DNA from: Malania oleifera
Taxonomy: Eukaryota; Streptophyta; Magnoliopsida; Santalales; Ximeniaceae
Length of the DNA stretch: 64,000 bases
NCBI RefSeq assembly: GCF_029873635.1
Contig: NC_080422.1
Coordinates: forward strand, 13,175,936-13,239,935
Direction of reading: 5' to 3'
In this document: positions 1 to 10,239 of the stretch, piece by piece
How positions within the stretch are numbered: the stretch's first letter is position 1
Layout of the letters: the number at the start of each line of letters is the position of its first letter
The notes under the pieces: model-generated
What the model was told of the DNA's origin: nothing
Seen by the model: the letters and a program-made list of their open reading frames with translations, nothing else
Database searches by the model: none
Translations under genes and position numbers: made by a program

Positions 1-1701
1 GGTTTCTCTCTTCAATTCTGGCTCCGTCGCTCGTCGGATCGACGATCTAAGGCCACCACGATGCTCCTGGAGAAGTTCCCTGCATATCTGTCGGAGCGGA
101 TTGTTGGTGGAACTTAGTTAAAAATCATCCCTGAGTTGAGGTAAGGCTTTTTAAGCCAAATTTGGTCTTGTAGTAGTTATAGGAAATGATATACACGCGA
201 AAATACTGAAATTTAATACTGAGAGTTTTTATTTTCAGAGTATTGATTAGGAAATCTTACGAGTGTTAGACCAGGATATTTTAGGAGCTTTCTCAGTAGC
301 TAGGTAAGGGAATAAACTAAAGCAGTTATTTTTCCATGCGAATTACTATTATTTCTCAACAAATTGATTTTTAGAAAAACATGTATTATATATGAATATT
401 ATTGAATAAATGTATATTTAGGAAAATACTGTTGCATACAAGAATTACGATTTTAGATGGAACGTATGATTTAATTCAGCATTGTGTGGCATGAGTATTA
501 ATTTTCATGAAATATATTATGTTACGGCAATTTTACGAATAAACATGTTTTCAGGAATTACGTAATAATGTAGTATATGATGATTTTGAAATACATGATA
601 ATTGATTTATTTTCAAAAATATATATATATGAAATGTTCGGCACAAGGCCGTATTTATGAAATATTCAGCACGAGGCCGCATTTACGAAATGTTCGGCAC
701 GAGGCCATATTTATGAAATATTTGGCATGAGGCCATATGTACGAAATGTTCGGCATGAGACCGTATTTATGAAATGTTCAGCGCGAGGCCGTATTTATGA
801 AATTATGTAAAATGTTATAATATCATGTATTATATGTTATCAAAACCCGGATGTTAGTTTAGTTCAATTTGAGGAGTTCGGTACCGTAGCTATATAGATC
901 AGATATCTATGTTTAGACTTATGCTAACCACCCCATGAGGGGGTGGGAGATGGATAATTGATGTGGCTTTCAGTGTAGAGTTGTAGACGTCCACCTGACA
1001 GTCCGGACCAAGGTGTGGCGGCCCCATCGTGCTTACAAACATTTTTGACTCTGCAGTGGTCGGCCAGCCATTGTCGGGTCCCGCCTTCGGGCTGCACAAC
1101 CCGTTATGGGGGGTAATATATGACATCAACTAGCTATTCATCCTGGTTATGTTTTCAGTATTATCAGATATAACAGACGATTTATGAATGATATGAGTTA
1201 CCAGAAGAATATGAACGTGTATGACGATTCAGTATGTTATGACGAATGTTTTTAGATATATGAAATGTATTGTATATGTATAACTGCATTATATATTCAT
1301 GTTGTCACACAACTGCATTTAGTTTATTTTCCCTTACTGAGAAGTGTCTCACCCCTGAACCTAATTAATTTTTTAGGAGACCCTGAGAGACCGGCAGGTC
1401 ATGGCCGCCGTTGAGCTTATCGAGTTACTCCACTAGGAGGGTAAGATTTTGATCTAGGATCAGGAGATTTTTGTTGTATCATCCTAGGGTTATTTTGATG
1501 TTTTGGAGATTGTATATAAATATAGTATTTTGATGATGTAGTAAACTCTGGTATTATGTAATTAATGGTTTGATGGATGTAATTCATTTTTACTGCTGCT
1601 TTGGTTTTCGCTGTTCATGTCAGGATACCGCTACCCACGGGTTCGGGTTGATGTTATTATTATTTATGTTTATTATGTGATAAGTTAAGCAGGACGTTAC
1701 A
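1..1701 (+). mobile_element. Ty3/gypsy-type LTR remnant, cut by the window edge
   Basis: A long LTR-like sequence ending in TTACA at 1701. It shares blocks with 4955-6300: the 'gtattgattagg' stretch near 240, the 28-bp tandem repeats at 631-805, the 'ggtcggccagccattgtcgggtc' stretch near 1060, and the 'cttactgagaagtgtctcacccct' block near 1335. The reverse complement of that last block also occurs in the LTRs of the gypsy element at 8.3-16.9 kb, which is why I assign the group. No primer-binding site follows, so it is a solo or broken LTR. The left end lies outside the window. Group assignment is inference from shared blocks; no protein domain is attached. Confidence 0.6.
631..805 (+). repeat. 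28-bp tandem repeat, about six copies, inside an LTR
   Basis: The core 'ggcacgaggccgtattta' recurs with 'aggcc' or its variant at 646, 674, 702, 729, 757 and 786, a spacing of 27-29 bp. The related LTR at 4955-6300 has only about two copies (near 5388-5455), so copy number changed after the two LTRs separated. Confidence 0.85.
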
Positions 1702-1767
1702 AAACCCAGTTTTCCATATCCAGTACTATCGAGTCCCATTCAAGTGCAATTGAGTTTCTGGACTTTG

Positions 1768-2457
1768 TGTAATAACCTGAACCCATAAAATAAAAGAAAA
1801 ATAAAAAATAAGTAAAGGAAAGGAAGAAAATTTCAAGGCAACACAGCAAGGCTTCGTTGACGAGGGCCCTGCGCTCGTCGACAAAGAGAAACCGAGAGTT
1901 AGAAAAAATTTCAGATTTAATGGATTCGTTGATGAACCGAATGTTCTCGTCGATGAATGTTCTTCTTGGGTTCGCCGACAACCCTTTTAGACTCATCGGA
2001 GAACGCCAGTTTATAAATAGGCACTGGATCATTTCTCTGTGCAAATCTCTCTCCTCTCTCACTCTCTCTCTAGGGCTTTGGTCCTCCCACCTTCTCTCTT
2101 CAATTCTAGCTCGGATTTAGCCCGATTCGATGATCGGAAACCACCACGAGGTTCTTGGGCGATTCTCTTCAAGTTAATCGGAGCAGAATCTTGATTTGAA
2201 GTTCTTGGGCACCATTCCAAAACTAGGGTAAGTAGGATATTTTTTTAATATTAAATTAATTATTGGGAGTGTGTGGCCTAGGATATGTTAAATGATAAAT
2301 ATTCTGGGGTTGAACCGATTAAGTTAGGATTTTTGGAATACAGGGTTCCATTTTTCATTCGATTTGGGCAGAATTTCGAGGAACAGGTAAAGGGAATAAA
2401 TTGTACCAGGTTTTTTATGAAATTGAACTAGTTATTTTCGAGTAAATAAGTCATATA
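1768..2457 (+). mobile_element. 5' part of a gypsy-type LTR
   Basis: It begins TGTAATAACCTGAACCC, matching the LTR start of the 8.3-16.9 kb element read on the minus strand (TGTAAGAACC). The following 'cgttgacgaggg...ctcgtcgac' motif is also shared. A TATAAATA box lies at 2012-2019. Its 'ttctctcttcaattct' stretch (about 2094) matches the very start of the window, so this is the missing beginning of the same kind of LTR. It is interrupted at about 2458 by a remnant in the opposite orientation. Confidence 0.6.
2012..2019 (+). promoter_or_regulatory. TATA box of an LTR promoter
   Basis: TATAAATA lies inside the LTR, followed about 30 bp later by a pyrimidine-rich 'ctctctcctctctcactctctctc' tract, as is common at plant transcription starts. 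The equivalent box occurs in both LTRs of the gypsy element on the minus strand. Confidence 0.5.
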
Positions 2458-2632
2458 TGTCACGTCCTGAACTCGTCAAGTGGGGCCCAGGGTGTGATGT
2501 GATCCAATCACCTATATTTGATACCATAACCTAAATCACGCAGCGAAAAAATAAATAAACATCCTCAGTAATATACCAGATTCTATATAAACATCCCAAA
2601 AATTTCCCAACATCCAGTATCCATATATGTAT
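2458..2632 (-). mobile_element. Gypsy-type LTR end fragment, left part (split by the solo LTR)
   Basis: It begins TGTCACGTCCTGAACTC on the plus strand, equivalent to the LTR terminus at 14985 (TGTCACGCCCTGGACCC), so the LTR reads on the minus strand. The sequence resumes at 4793 after the inserted solo LTR and runs to about 4952, where 'gggtgagacac' matches the LTR at 15381. It then abuts an LTR of opposite orientation. Confidence 0.5.
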
Positions 2633-4792
2633 TGTTGAATCAAGTGTAATCCCAAGAGGGGGGGGTGAATTGGGTATTTAAAAAATTCTTTGGCACTAAT
2701 TTACCTCTTAAACCCTTTTTATATATTTTCCAACAACTTCTTGTTAGTCAATTATGTATGGGTAAGGCTATCTAAAAACACATGCAATATACACAATTTA
2801 AAAGCAGTGCTGAAACATAAAGAGTAAAGGGAAGAGATAAGACAAACACAGTTTTACGAGGTTCAGCCGACTTAGCCTACGTCCTTGCCTTGAGCAACCA
2901 CACAAGGATTCACTAAATCTCTGCTCCTTAAATTGGGACGGAGCTTCCCTTACAATCCGCTGCTTACAAGAGGCGCAGCTCTCTCCTACTCTGCTGCTTA
3001 CAAGAGATACAACTCTTTCCTCACACACCAGTTCACACACCGAACCGCGTATACAATAGAATCTGAAAAATAACACTCAAAACAATGCTTCTAACAAAAT
3101 CTTGTGAGTACAATTCAATTTTCTAATACATTAACGTATGATATAACTTGAAGCTCATGAATGTATGAAAACGATACAATCGTTTTAATGTATGATATGC
3201 TTCAACACACAAATCCCTATTTAACCAAAACTCCCAAGTAAAGATATATTTAAAATGTTTTGGAGTATACTAGGGTTCTTGGTTCACTTTTAAAAAATGC
3301 ACAAATATATTTGAAGTGAACTTGTTAACAAAAACTTTGTCTTGAATATTAAATCAATAAAAATCACAAAGTTTTATTTCAAGTATTCAATCACAAATTG
3401 AGTATATTATTTTTCAGAAATATCCCTCAATAAAATGTATAGTTATAAGTACCAAGGATATTTAATCAAACTTTAATATATATAAAATATAGATCCTTTA
3501 GCAAACACACACTTGAATCAAACCTTTCAATCAATCACACAAGCTAAATCAAGTAATGATCTTGTTTAGGATAACTATGTATATGTATAGGCACTTTCAA
3601 GATCAATCTTTTAATCAAAATAGGTTTTTCAATAATCATCGCTATGAACAATATATATGTATATTTATATACTCTTGAATCAAAAATCAATCAATCGAGC
3701 TAACAAACTTTCTCAAGTAATGATCTTTTCAAAAATCAATTTTTATACGAATATGCACACTCAAGATCAGAACTTTTCTAATGATAGTCAAGAGCACGTA
3801 ATGGGATGAGATGAGAAGTTCTTAAGAATAGTAACTTGAAAGATCAAACCTCAATACTAGATTGAAGTATAGTTGAGTAAACAAGTCCCCTTTGAGAATC
3901 TGAATTGATTTGCCCAAGCTCGAAGATTAGAGATTGAAGTATAGGCAATCGTATAGCAATAGGAGCAAATTTTCAATGTTCTTTCAACAATGTGTGTTCT
4001 TCTCTTTCTTGTGTGTCTAACCTTGGTTCTAGGATTTAGATATTTAGTATATATAGTGTCTTACCCTTAGAATTGATTTCAATCGTTGGATTAAGGAAAA
4101 AGCTCGCGAGTCCTTTTAATAAAAATCTGGTTTTTAAACTTTCCCGCGACTTCAAGCAACCGAAGTGGGGTTTAGGCTCTTGAAGTGGCAAGTTCAGGTG
4201 CCTGAGGTCCTGAGTTCAGGCGATTGAAGTGCCTCTGCTAGGTTCTGTGTTTCCCATTAATCCTTTAGGCTACCGAACTTAATCTTCAGGCAACCGAAGA
4301 AATTCTTCAGGCGACTGAAGTTGAGTTCAGGCTACCGAAGTCCCATTTTTCTCAATTTTTCTTTTCTAATTTAAAAATTCTACTTTGCTCATTTTCTTAG
4401 GTCTTTTATAAAACAAATTTTCATGATTTTAAAAACATTTCTAAGTCCATGGAAGTTCCCTAATGATGTACATAAAATGCATAAATCCTAAAATCATTCT
4501 AAGTTATGTTGAGCCTCAAATTAAATCATATGACAATGTAAGTACATGAGTTATAAGTACCCATTCCAAAGATATTCTTGAACTTTGCCACTTGCATCTT
4601 TATTCTCGTACTCTTTGAGTTCCATGGATCTTGCCAAGATTTGTAAGCTTTACTTGAAGGTTTCCATCACTCGTTATCTTTCCATGCATGCTTAATATAG
4701 TTCCTGTGGTTCTTGTTCACAAACTCCATGCACAAATCAAATACCAAGTGATTTGTCATTATCAAAAACGGATTGGACTCGTAGAGTCAACA
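2633..4792. mobile_element. Solo LTR, probably Ty1/copia, with 5-bp target duplication
   Basis: The segment starts TGTTGAATC and ends GAGTCAACA, so it has matching TG...CA inverted ends. It is flanked by TGTAT on both sides (2628-2632 and 4793-4797). No coding sequence, primer-binding site or second LTR is visible inside the 2.16 kb, which fits a solo LTR left by LTR-LTR recombination. The opening 'gtaatcccaagaggggggg' stretch resembles starts I know from plant copia LTRs, but the lineage is not proven. A cluster of short near-palindromic repeats lies at 4150-4340. Confidence 0.7.
4150..4340. repeat. Cluster of short TTCAGGCNACCGAAG repeats in the solo LTR
   Basis: About eight copies or variants occur at roughly 4151, 4171, 4193, 4214, 4264, 4284, 4304 and 4325, several of them 20 bp apart. 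TTCAGG and CCTGAA / CTTCGG halves make the units nearly self-complementary. Confidence 0.7.
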
Positions 4793-4952
4793 TGTATATA
4801 TCTCAGAAAACTAAAAAAAAAAAACCCAAAAATACATCCAAGATCTCTACCCTCTCACAAAAATACTATGCCAACAAACCCAGCCCCGAGCTCGCTAAGC
4901 TCGATCACGCAGAGGTCTTGAAAAAGATGAATTGTATAACGGGTGAGACACA
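4793..4952 (-). mobile_element. Gypsy-type LTR end fragment, right part
   Basis: Continuation of the minus-strand LTR fragment that the solo LTR interrupts at 2633. It ends at 'gggtgagacac', a block shared with the LTR near 15381, and then meets the plus-strand LTR at about 4955. Confidence 0.4.
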
Positions 4953-4954
4953 TG

Positions 4955-6300
4955 TCAGGGTATTGATTAGGAAATCCTACGGGTGTGAGACCAGAATTTA
5001 TAGGGGCTTTTCTCAGTAGCCAGGTAAGGGAATAAACTAAAGCAGTTATTTTCCATGCAAATTATTATTATGTATGAGTAAATTTATTTTCAGAAAAGCA
5101 TGTATTATATCTATATATTACAAAGGAAATGCACGTTTGGGAAAATAATGCTATTATGTTGAAATGTATATATATGTATGAGACGCAAGAAATTATGATT
5201 TTTAGAATACAATGTATGGCTTTATACAGCAAATGTGTGGCATGAATATTACTTTACGTGAAATGTATTACGATATGATTTTGTTACGAATGAAGCATGT
5301 TTTCAGGAATATGAAATGTTACAATACAAAATGATGTTGAAAATACATGATAATTGATTTATTTTCAGAATGATATTTATAAAATGATTTCGGCGCGAGG
5401 CCGTATATATGTATGAAATGATTTTGGCACGAGGCCGTATTTATGAAATGATGAAAAATGCGATAATATTATGTATTATATGTTATCAGAACCTGGATGT
5501 TAGTTTAGTACAGTTCAGGAGCACGGTACCGTAGCTTATAGATCAAATATCTACGATCAGATTGGTGCTAACCATTGGGTGGGAGATGGATAGTCGATGT
5601 GGCTTTCAGTATAGAGTGTGGACGTCTACCTGGTAGTCCGGACCAGGGTGTGGCGGGCCCATCGTACTTACAAACATTTTTAACTCTGCAGTGGTCGGCC
5701 AGCCATTGTCGGGTCCCGCCTTCGGGCTGCACAACTCGTCATAGGGGGTAATACATGACATCAGCTAACTATTCATCCTGGGTGTGTTTTCAGTACTATT
5801 AGTTATAACAAACATTTCATGATCAGTATGATTTATTAGAAAATATGAAGGTATTTGATTATCCACTATGTTATGATATATGTTTTTAGATATATGAAAT
5901 GTACTGAGTGTGTATAACTGCAATAAATATTCATGTTGTTACACAGTTGTATTTAGTTTATTTTCCCTTACTGAGAAGTGTCTCACCCCTAAATTTAATT
6001 AAATTTTCTGGAGACCCTGAGAGATCGGCGGGTCGTGGCCATCGTTGAGTTTATCGAGTTACCCCGTTAGGAGGGTAAGTCTTGTACTAGGATCAGAAGA
6101 TTTTTGTTGTATGATCCTAGGTTTATTTCGGCACTTTGGAGATTGTATATAAACACAGTATTATGGAATTACAGTAGACTATGGTGTTATGTATTCTATG
6201 ATTTTTGAGAATGTCATTTATATTTACTGCTGCTTAGGTTTCCGCTATGATTGACAGGTGTCCCCGTTACCCACGGGTTCAAGTTGACTATTCTATTTAG
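4955..6300 (+). mobile_element. Gypsy-type LTR remnant, second copy
   Basis: Diverged copy of 230-1701: the same order of blocks, including 'gtattgattaggaaatc', 'aaactaaagcagttatt', the 'gaggccgtat' repeat (two copies only), 'gtggtcggccagccattgtc', 'cttactgagaagtgtctcacc' and 'acccacgggttc'. It lacks the last stretch that ends the first copy in TTACA, and merges into other DNA at about 6300. No internal region or partner LTR can be recognised. Confidence 0.6.
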
Positions 6301-8296
6301 TATGTTTCATTTTATATTTGGATAATGACTCGTTCTGAGTTGTACTTCCAAGTGCAGAAGTGTCAAGTTGTATCAAGGATGAGTCCAGGATCATATTCCA
6401 TAGGGACCACTGAGTATCAAAGTATTTATGCAAGTTTAGTGAAATCTTGTTGCTGAAAAATGGGGTTTGAAAATCTTTTTGATCTTTTACGATTTTGAAA
6501 ACAGTAAACAAAGTGAGAGAAGCTTGAGTAAACTATCAAAATAAAACTAAAATTTTATCAATTTTTCAAAAATGTAAATCTAATAACGCAACCAAAACTA
6601 AACAGATTAACTGAAACAATTTTACCAAACACTCGGGTTACGGGTTCAATGTCTGTTTGCTTCCACCGTTTACTAATTTCCTAGGCCTTACTCCTCTTCT
6701 TGTTAATCCAATCAAGGCATTAATAAGATGAAATTTTATTGCTAAAGATCGAGTAAATTGGCCACATCCAAACGGAAGAAAATAAAAACTCTCATTAAGC
6801 ATCAACCGGATTTTATGTAAAAATTAGCTGATTAAAATCCTAGATTAAATCAAGGTTTTGATGTGCCTATCGTCAACAAAAAAACAAGAAATAAGAGCCA
6901 GCGATTTATCAACGATGCCTTCAATATTCAATTTTAACCAAATAAAAGTTTAACAATAATTTCTTAGGAGAACTAATAAACCATGGAAAACAAACGACAT
7001 TGACCCACAACCCGAGTTACCGAACTTAGCCACTCATGCTCACAATACACAATTTTCGAGTCAAATTAATTCCACGGTGGCTCACTACATCAATAAAACG
7101 AAAAACCATAAGAAAAATACAAACTTCGATAAAACCGAACCTAATCTAAATTGAGTTTCAACAAAAAAATAAAAATAAATCTTAAACAAAAAAACACAAC
7201 TAATTTAATTTTCCAAAGGCAAAAACAACTTAACAATTATTTAAAATCTAAAATAAACCTTAATACTAATTTAACCATGTCTAACTTTCAATACAAAAAA
7301 GTAAATAAACAAATAAATAAAAGAAAGAGAGAGAAAAAAGAGTGAGAGATAGAGAGCCATGGGAGTTGCAGTTGGAGTGGTGCTCGGCTAGCCTGGCTGT
7401 GGAGGAGCTTCTAGGGTCTTCAAAGCTCTGCTGCTGCTATTGGTATTGCTGCTGTTGGTGTGGGCTTCGGCTGGTACTGTGGAGGGGCTACAGATGGAGC
7501 TTCGGTTGCTGCAGAGGGAAGCCTCGAGCTTTGGCTGCTAGTAAGCTGTTGGAGAAAAGAGTCGCTGCTGTGGAGGCCAAGAAGTTGGTGCCGTGTTGTG
7601 GCCGCAAGGGGTCTACTGGTGGCTGGTGCTTGGGATGCTGAGGGAGTTGGAGCTGCTAGTGTTTTGCAGAGGATGAGGCAGTGTTGTGGCTGGAGCAGAG
7701 AATAGAGAAAAGAGAAAAAAAAAAAAAAAGCAAGAACAGAAGTACAGGAAGAAAACCAAGAAGAAGGAAAAGATAAAGAGAAAGGGAATTGGAAGAAGTG
7801 AGAGGAGGAGGAAAGCCCTTGGGCTGCCTAGGAAAGAAGGGGGAGAAGAAGAAGAATTTAAAATAGATTGGGGGAAGCCCTAGAACCGGTTTAGCCAACC
7901 TGACCCGACCCGGCCTGCATGGCCGGGTCACATTTTTGCTCTCTGTTCACTACAATATTTGACCCTTCTGAAGCCAGTTTCTCACAAAACTCAAAACACA
8001 AAAGTTGTATATAATCCTTTCCTATTTCTTTAAAAATTCGAATCGCCTCAATCGGAGTTTGGACCGAAAAGTTATGCATGAAATACAAACAGGTGTCAGT
8101 TTTGGTCCCGGGACTTTTCTTGCGATAAAAAAATTATCAAAAACTTGTAAATTACACAATAAAACTCAAGAATGATAATTTAGGCACTTTATTAAAATAT
8201 TAGACAAATTTGGACATTTAATTAAAAATATAAGCTGTAAAGACCGGGTTAAAGTGCCCAATTACGCAGTTTGCATGCGTAATCAGATAAGCAGGT
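6300..8296. other. Unclassified A+T-rich repeat-like DNA, no gene
   Basis: No credible gene. The part up to about 7300 is A+T-rich, with wording such as 'tgcagaagtgtcaagttgta' near 6354 that resembles plant LTR sequence, though I cannot assign a family. 7300-7350 and 7685-7870 are purine-rich low-complexity tracts, with a run of A from about 7717. An 8-bp inverted repeat ATTACGCA/TGCGTAAT sits near 8262-8284, just outside the gypsy element. Confidence 0.35.
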
Positions 8297-9623
8297 TGTT
8301 ACACATTCCATATCATACTAGAGTCAATACAAAACTAAGATCTAGTCCCATAATACAAAACGTACCCCTGAGCGCCTACATAACCCAAAAATGACAACCC
8401 AGCCAAAGATCAGTACTTACATTAGTACTTAGATAATGCTAACCAACAACCACGCTCCTGAAATGCTAGGACGCTAGTGTCGGCTACTCGAAAGACCTGA
8501 AAAAAACATTTGTATGATAGGGGTAAGACACTTTTCAGTAAGGAAGAATTAGGTTATATCAGTGTGTGGCACATGAATTTTATTTCAATAGTAAAACATA
8601 AACATTTCACAATTCTAGTATTTTCACAATATAGTTCCAGTATATCTCACACAAAACACGATCAATTTATCTAGTGTCGTCACACTCTTCGGCCTAAGTC
8701 GGCCGCATTACACGGCGCCCCCAGTAACCTGGCATAGCATAAGCTCCCACGGCATTGTACCGATGCTAACCTGGTGAACCCACACCCTTCGGTGATCAAT
8801 CGGTATAGAAAGTGATATTTCACACTCTCCACCTACTGTATTATTCCGACTCGCCTCCACATCTCTGCCTTCGGGGATAAGCCGGTGCGCTTTGATTATC
8901 CTTGGCGTTCAAGCTGATTCCAAATCGGAATTTTCACAAAACCTGGAACAATTTGAAAATCCCATTCTTATTTCTCATTTCAACAACTCACAGCCTACAG
9001 TAGTTAATCGGCACGCTTTTTCACAAAACACATCATTCAATACAACAGTTCATTCCACTCTCATTTGGGTAAACAAATAATCTCATATTAGATACTCCAA
9101 AAAATACAGTTTAACATAATCAAAGGTACAATCATCTCTATAATTCAATTTAATAATATATAAAATCTTTCAACGAAAAAGGAGATGATACTCGAAACCC
9201 CCAATTTTTCCAAAAACTGTAACCCGAAAATCCCGTCATTTCATCAGATAGATTTTCCCAAATAAGTAACCAAAACATTTGTATAATCGTAAACCACTGT
9301 TTTATCGATTCAAATTACAAAATAACTGATATAAATAGAAACCCTTTACCTTATCCTAAAAATCGAAACACAAACTTAATCGGTCCAAAACAACGACACG
9401 GGATCCTCAAAACCTAAAAACTGAAGAACAATACTTCAACATAATCCTATTTACTATAGATCTACCAAACCGAAAACAAAATTAGACCCTTACCTCAATT
9501 TTGGAACAAAACCCAAAAATCCTAAAAACGAAGATCTGATCCGCTATAACTATAGAGATTCTCCTCTTGATCCACATAGCGATGTCAGATCGTTGATTTA
9601 GGCAACAGACAACCCGAAACCTT

Positions 9624-9655
<32 letters not shown>

Positions 9656-9955
9656 TTGAGTTTCTTCACCATTAAGCAATGAATAAGATATTTATAACTT
9701 AGTTGACTCGTCTAGACTCGTCGATGAAGGGGAGCGCTCGTCGACAAGTAGAAGAAAGGCATTTGTTGACAGAATTTCCAAAATCTCTCGGTACTCACTT
9801 GTCGACGAACCTTTGAATTTCGTCGCTGAGCTATAGAAAAGACTTCATCGACAAGAAAAGGAGCCTTGTTGACGAGCCCTGCTGTTTTCCCCTTTTTAAA
9901 TCCCTTCTCATTTTCTTATTTATTTAATCTACATTTCTTGGGTCTGGTTCTTACA
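8297..9955 (-). repeat. 3' LTR of the gypsy element
   Basis: Direct repeat of the right LTR, recognisable from 'cattccatatcatactagagtc' (8304) to 'ggttcttaca' (9955). A TATAAATA box (minus strand) lies at 9689-9696, beside a (GA)n run at about 9626-9652. Differences from the other LTR are mostly transitions. Confidence 0.8.
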
Positions 9956-9970
9956 ACCTCCCCTCCTTAC
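9956..9970 (-). promoter_or_regulatory. Polypurine tract of the gypsy element
   Basis: On the minus strand this reads GGAGGGGAGG and sits directly before the LTR start TGTAAGAACC, the expected place for priming plus-strand DNA synthesis. Confidence 0.65.
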
Positions 9971-10239
9971 AAAAACTTCATCCTAGAAATTTGCAATCTC
10001 TCACTTGTTAACTTAACAATATAACCAACACACACTCGACTCTAGGAAGAGCCGGCGGCCACCCACATAGCAGCCCCATCCCAAATACATTACATACCCT
10101 CACTTATAGCAGAAGAATATCGTGGTTACATACACAATGTCTCGGGAGTTCACATTATCACAAAACCCTCCCAGAGACTAACCATACATCACTCTAAATA
10201 ATAGAAACAACACATACCTACCTAACCGACTCTACAACT

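Noticed and set aside
631-805. CRISPR-like array (also 19340-19595)
   Set aside because: The units are contiguous tandem repeats without unique spacers, in a plant LTR.
7342-7705. Cys/Trp-rich open frames that could look like a secreted cysteine-rich peptide
   Set aside because: No signal peptide or regular cysteine spacing; the DNA is low-complexity and lies in repeat-like sequence.
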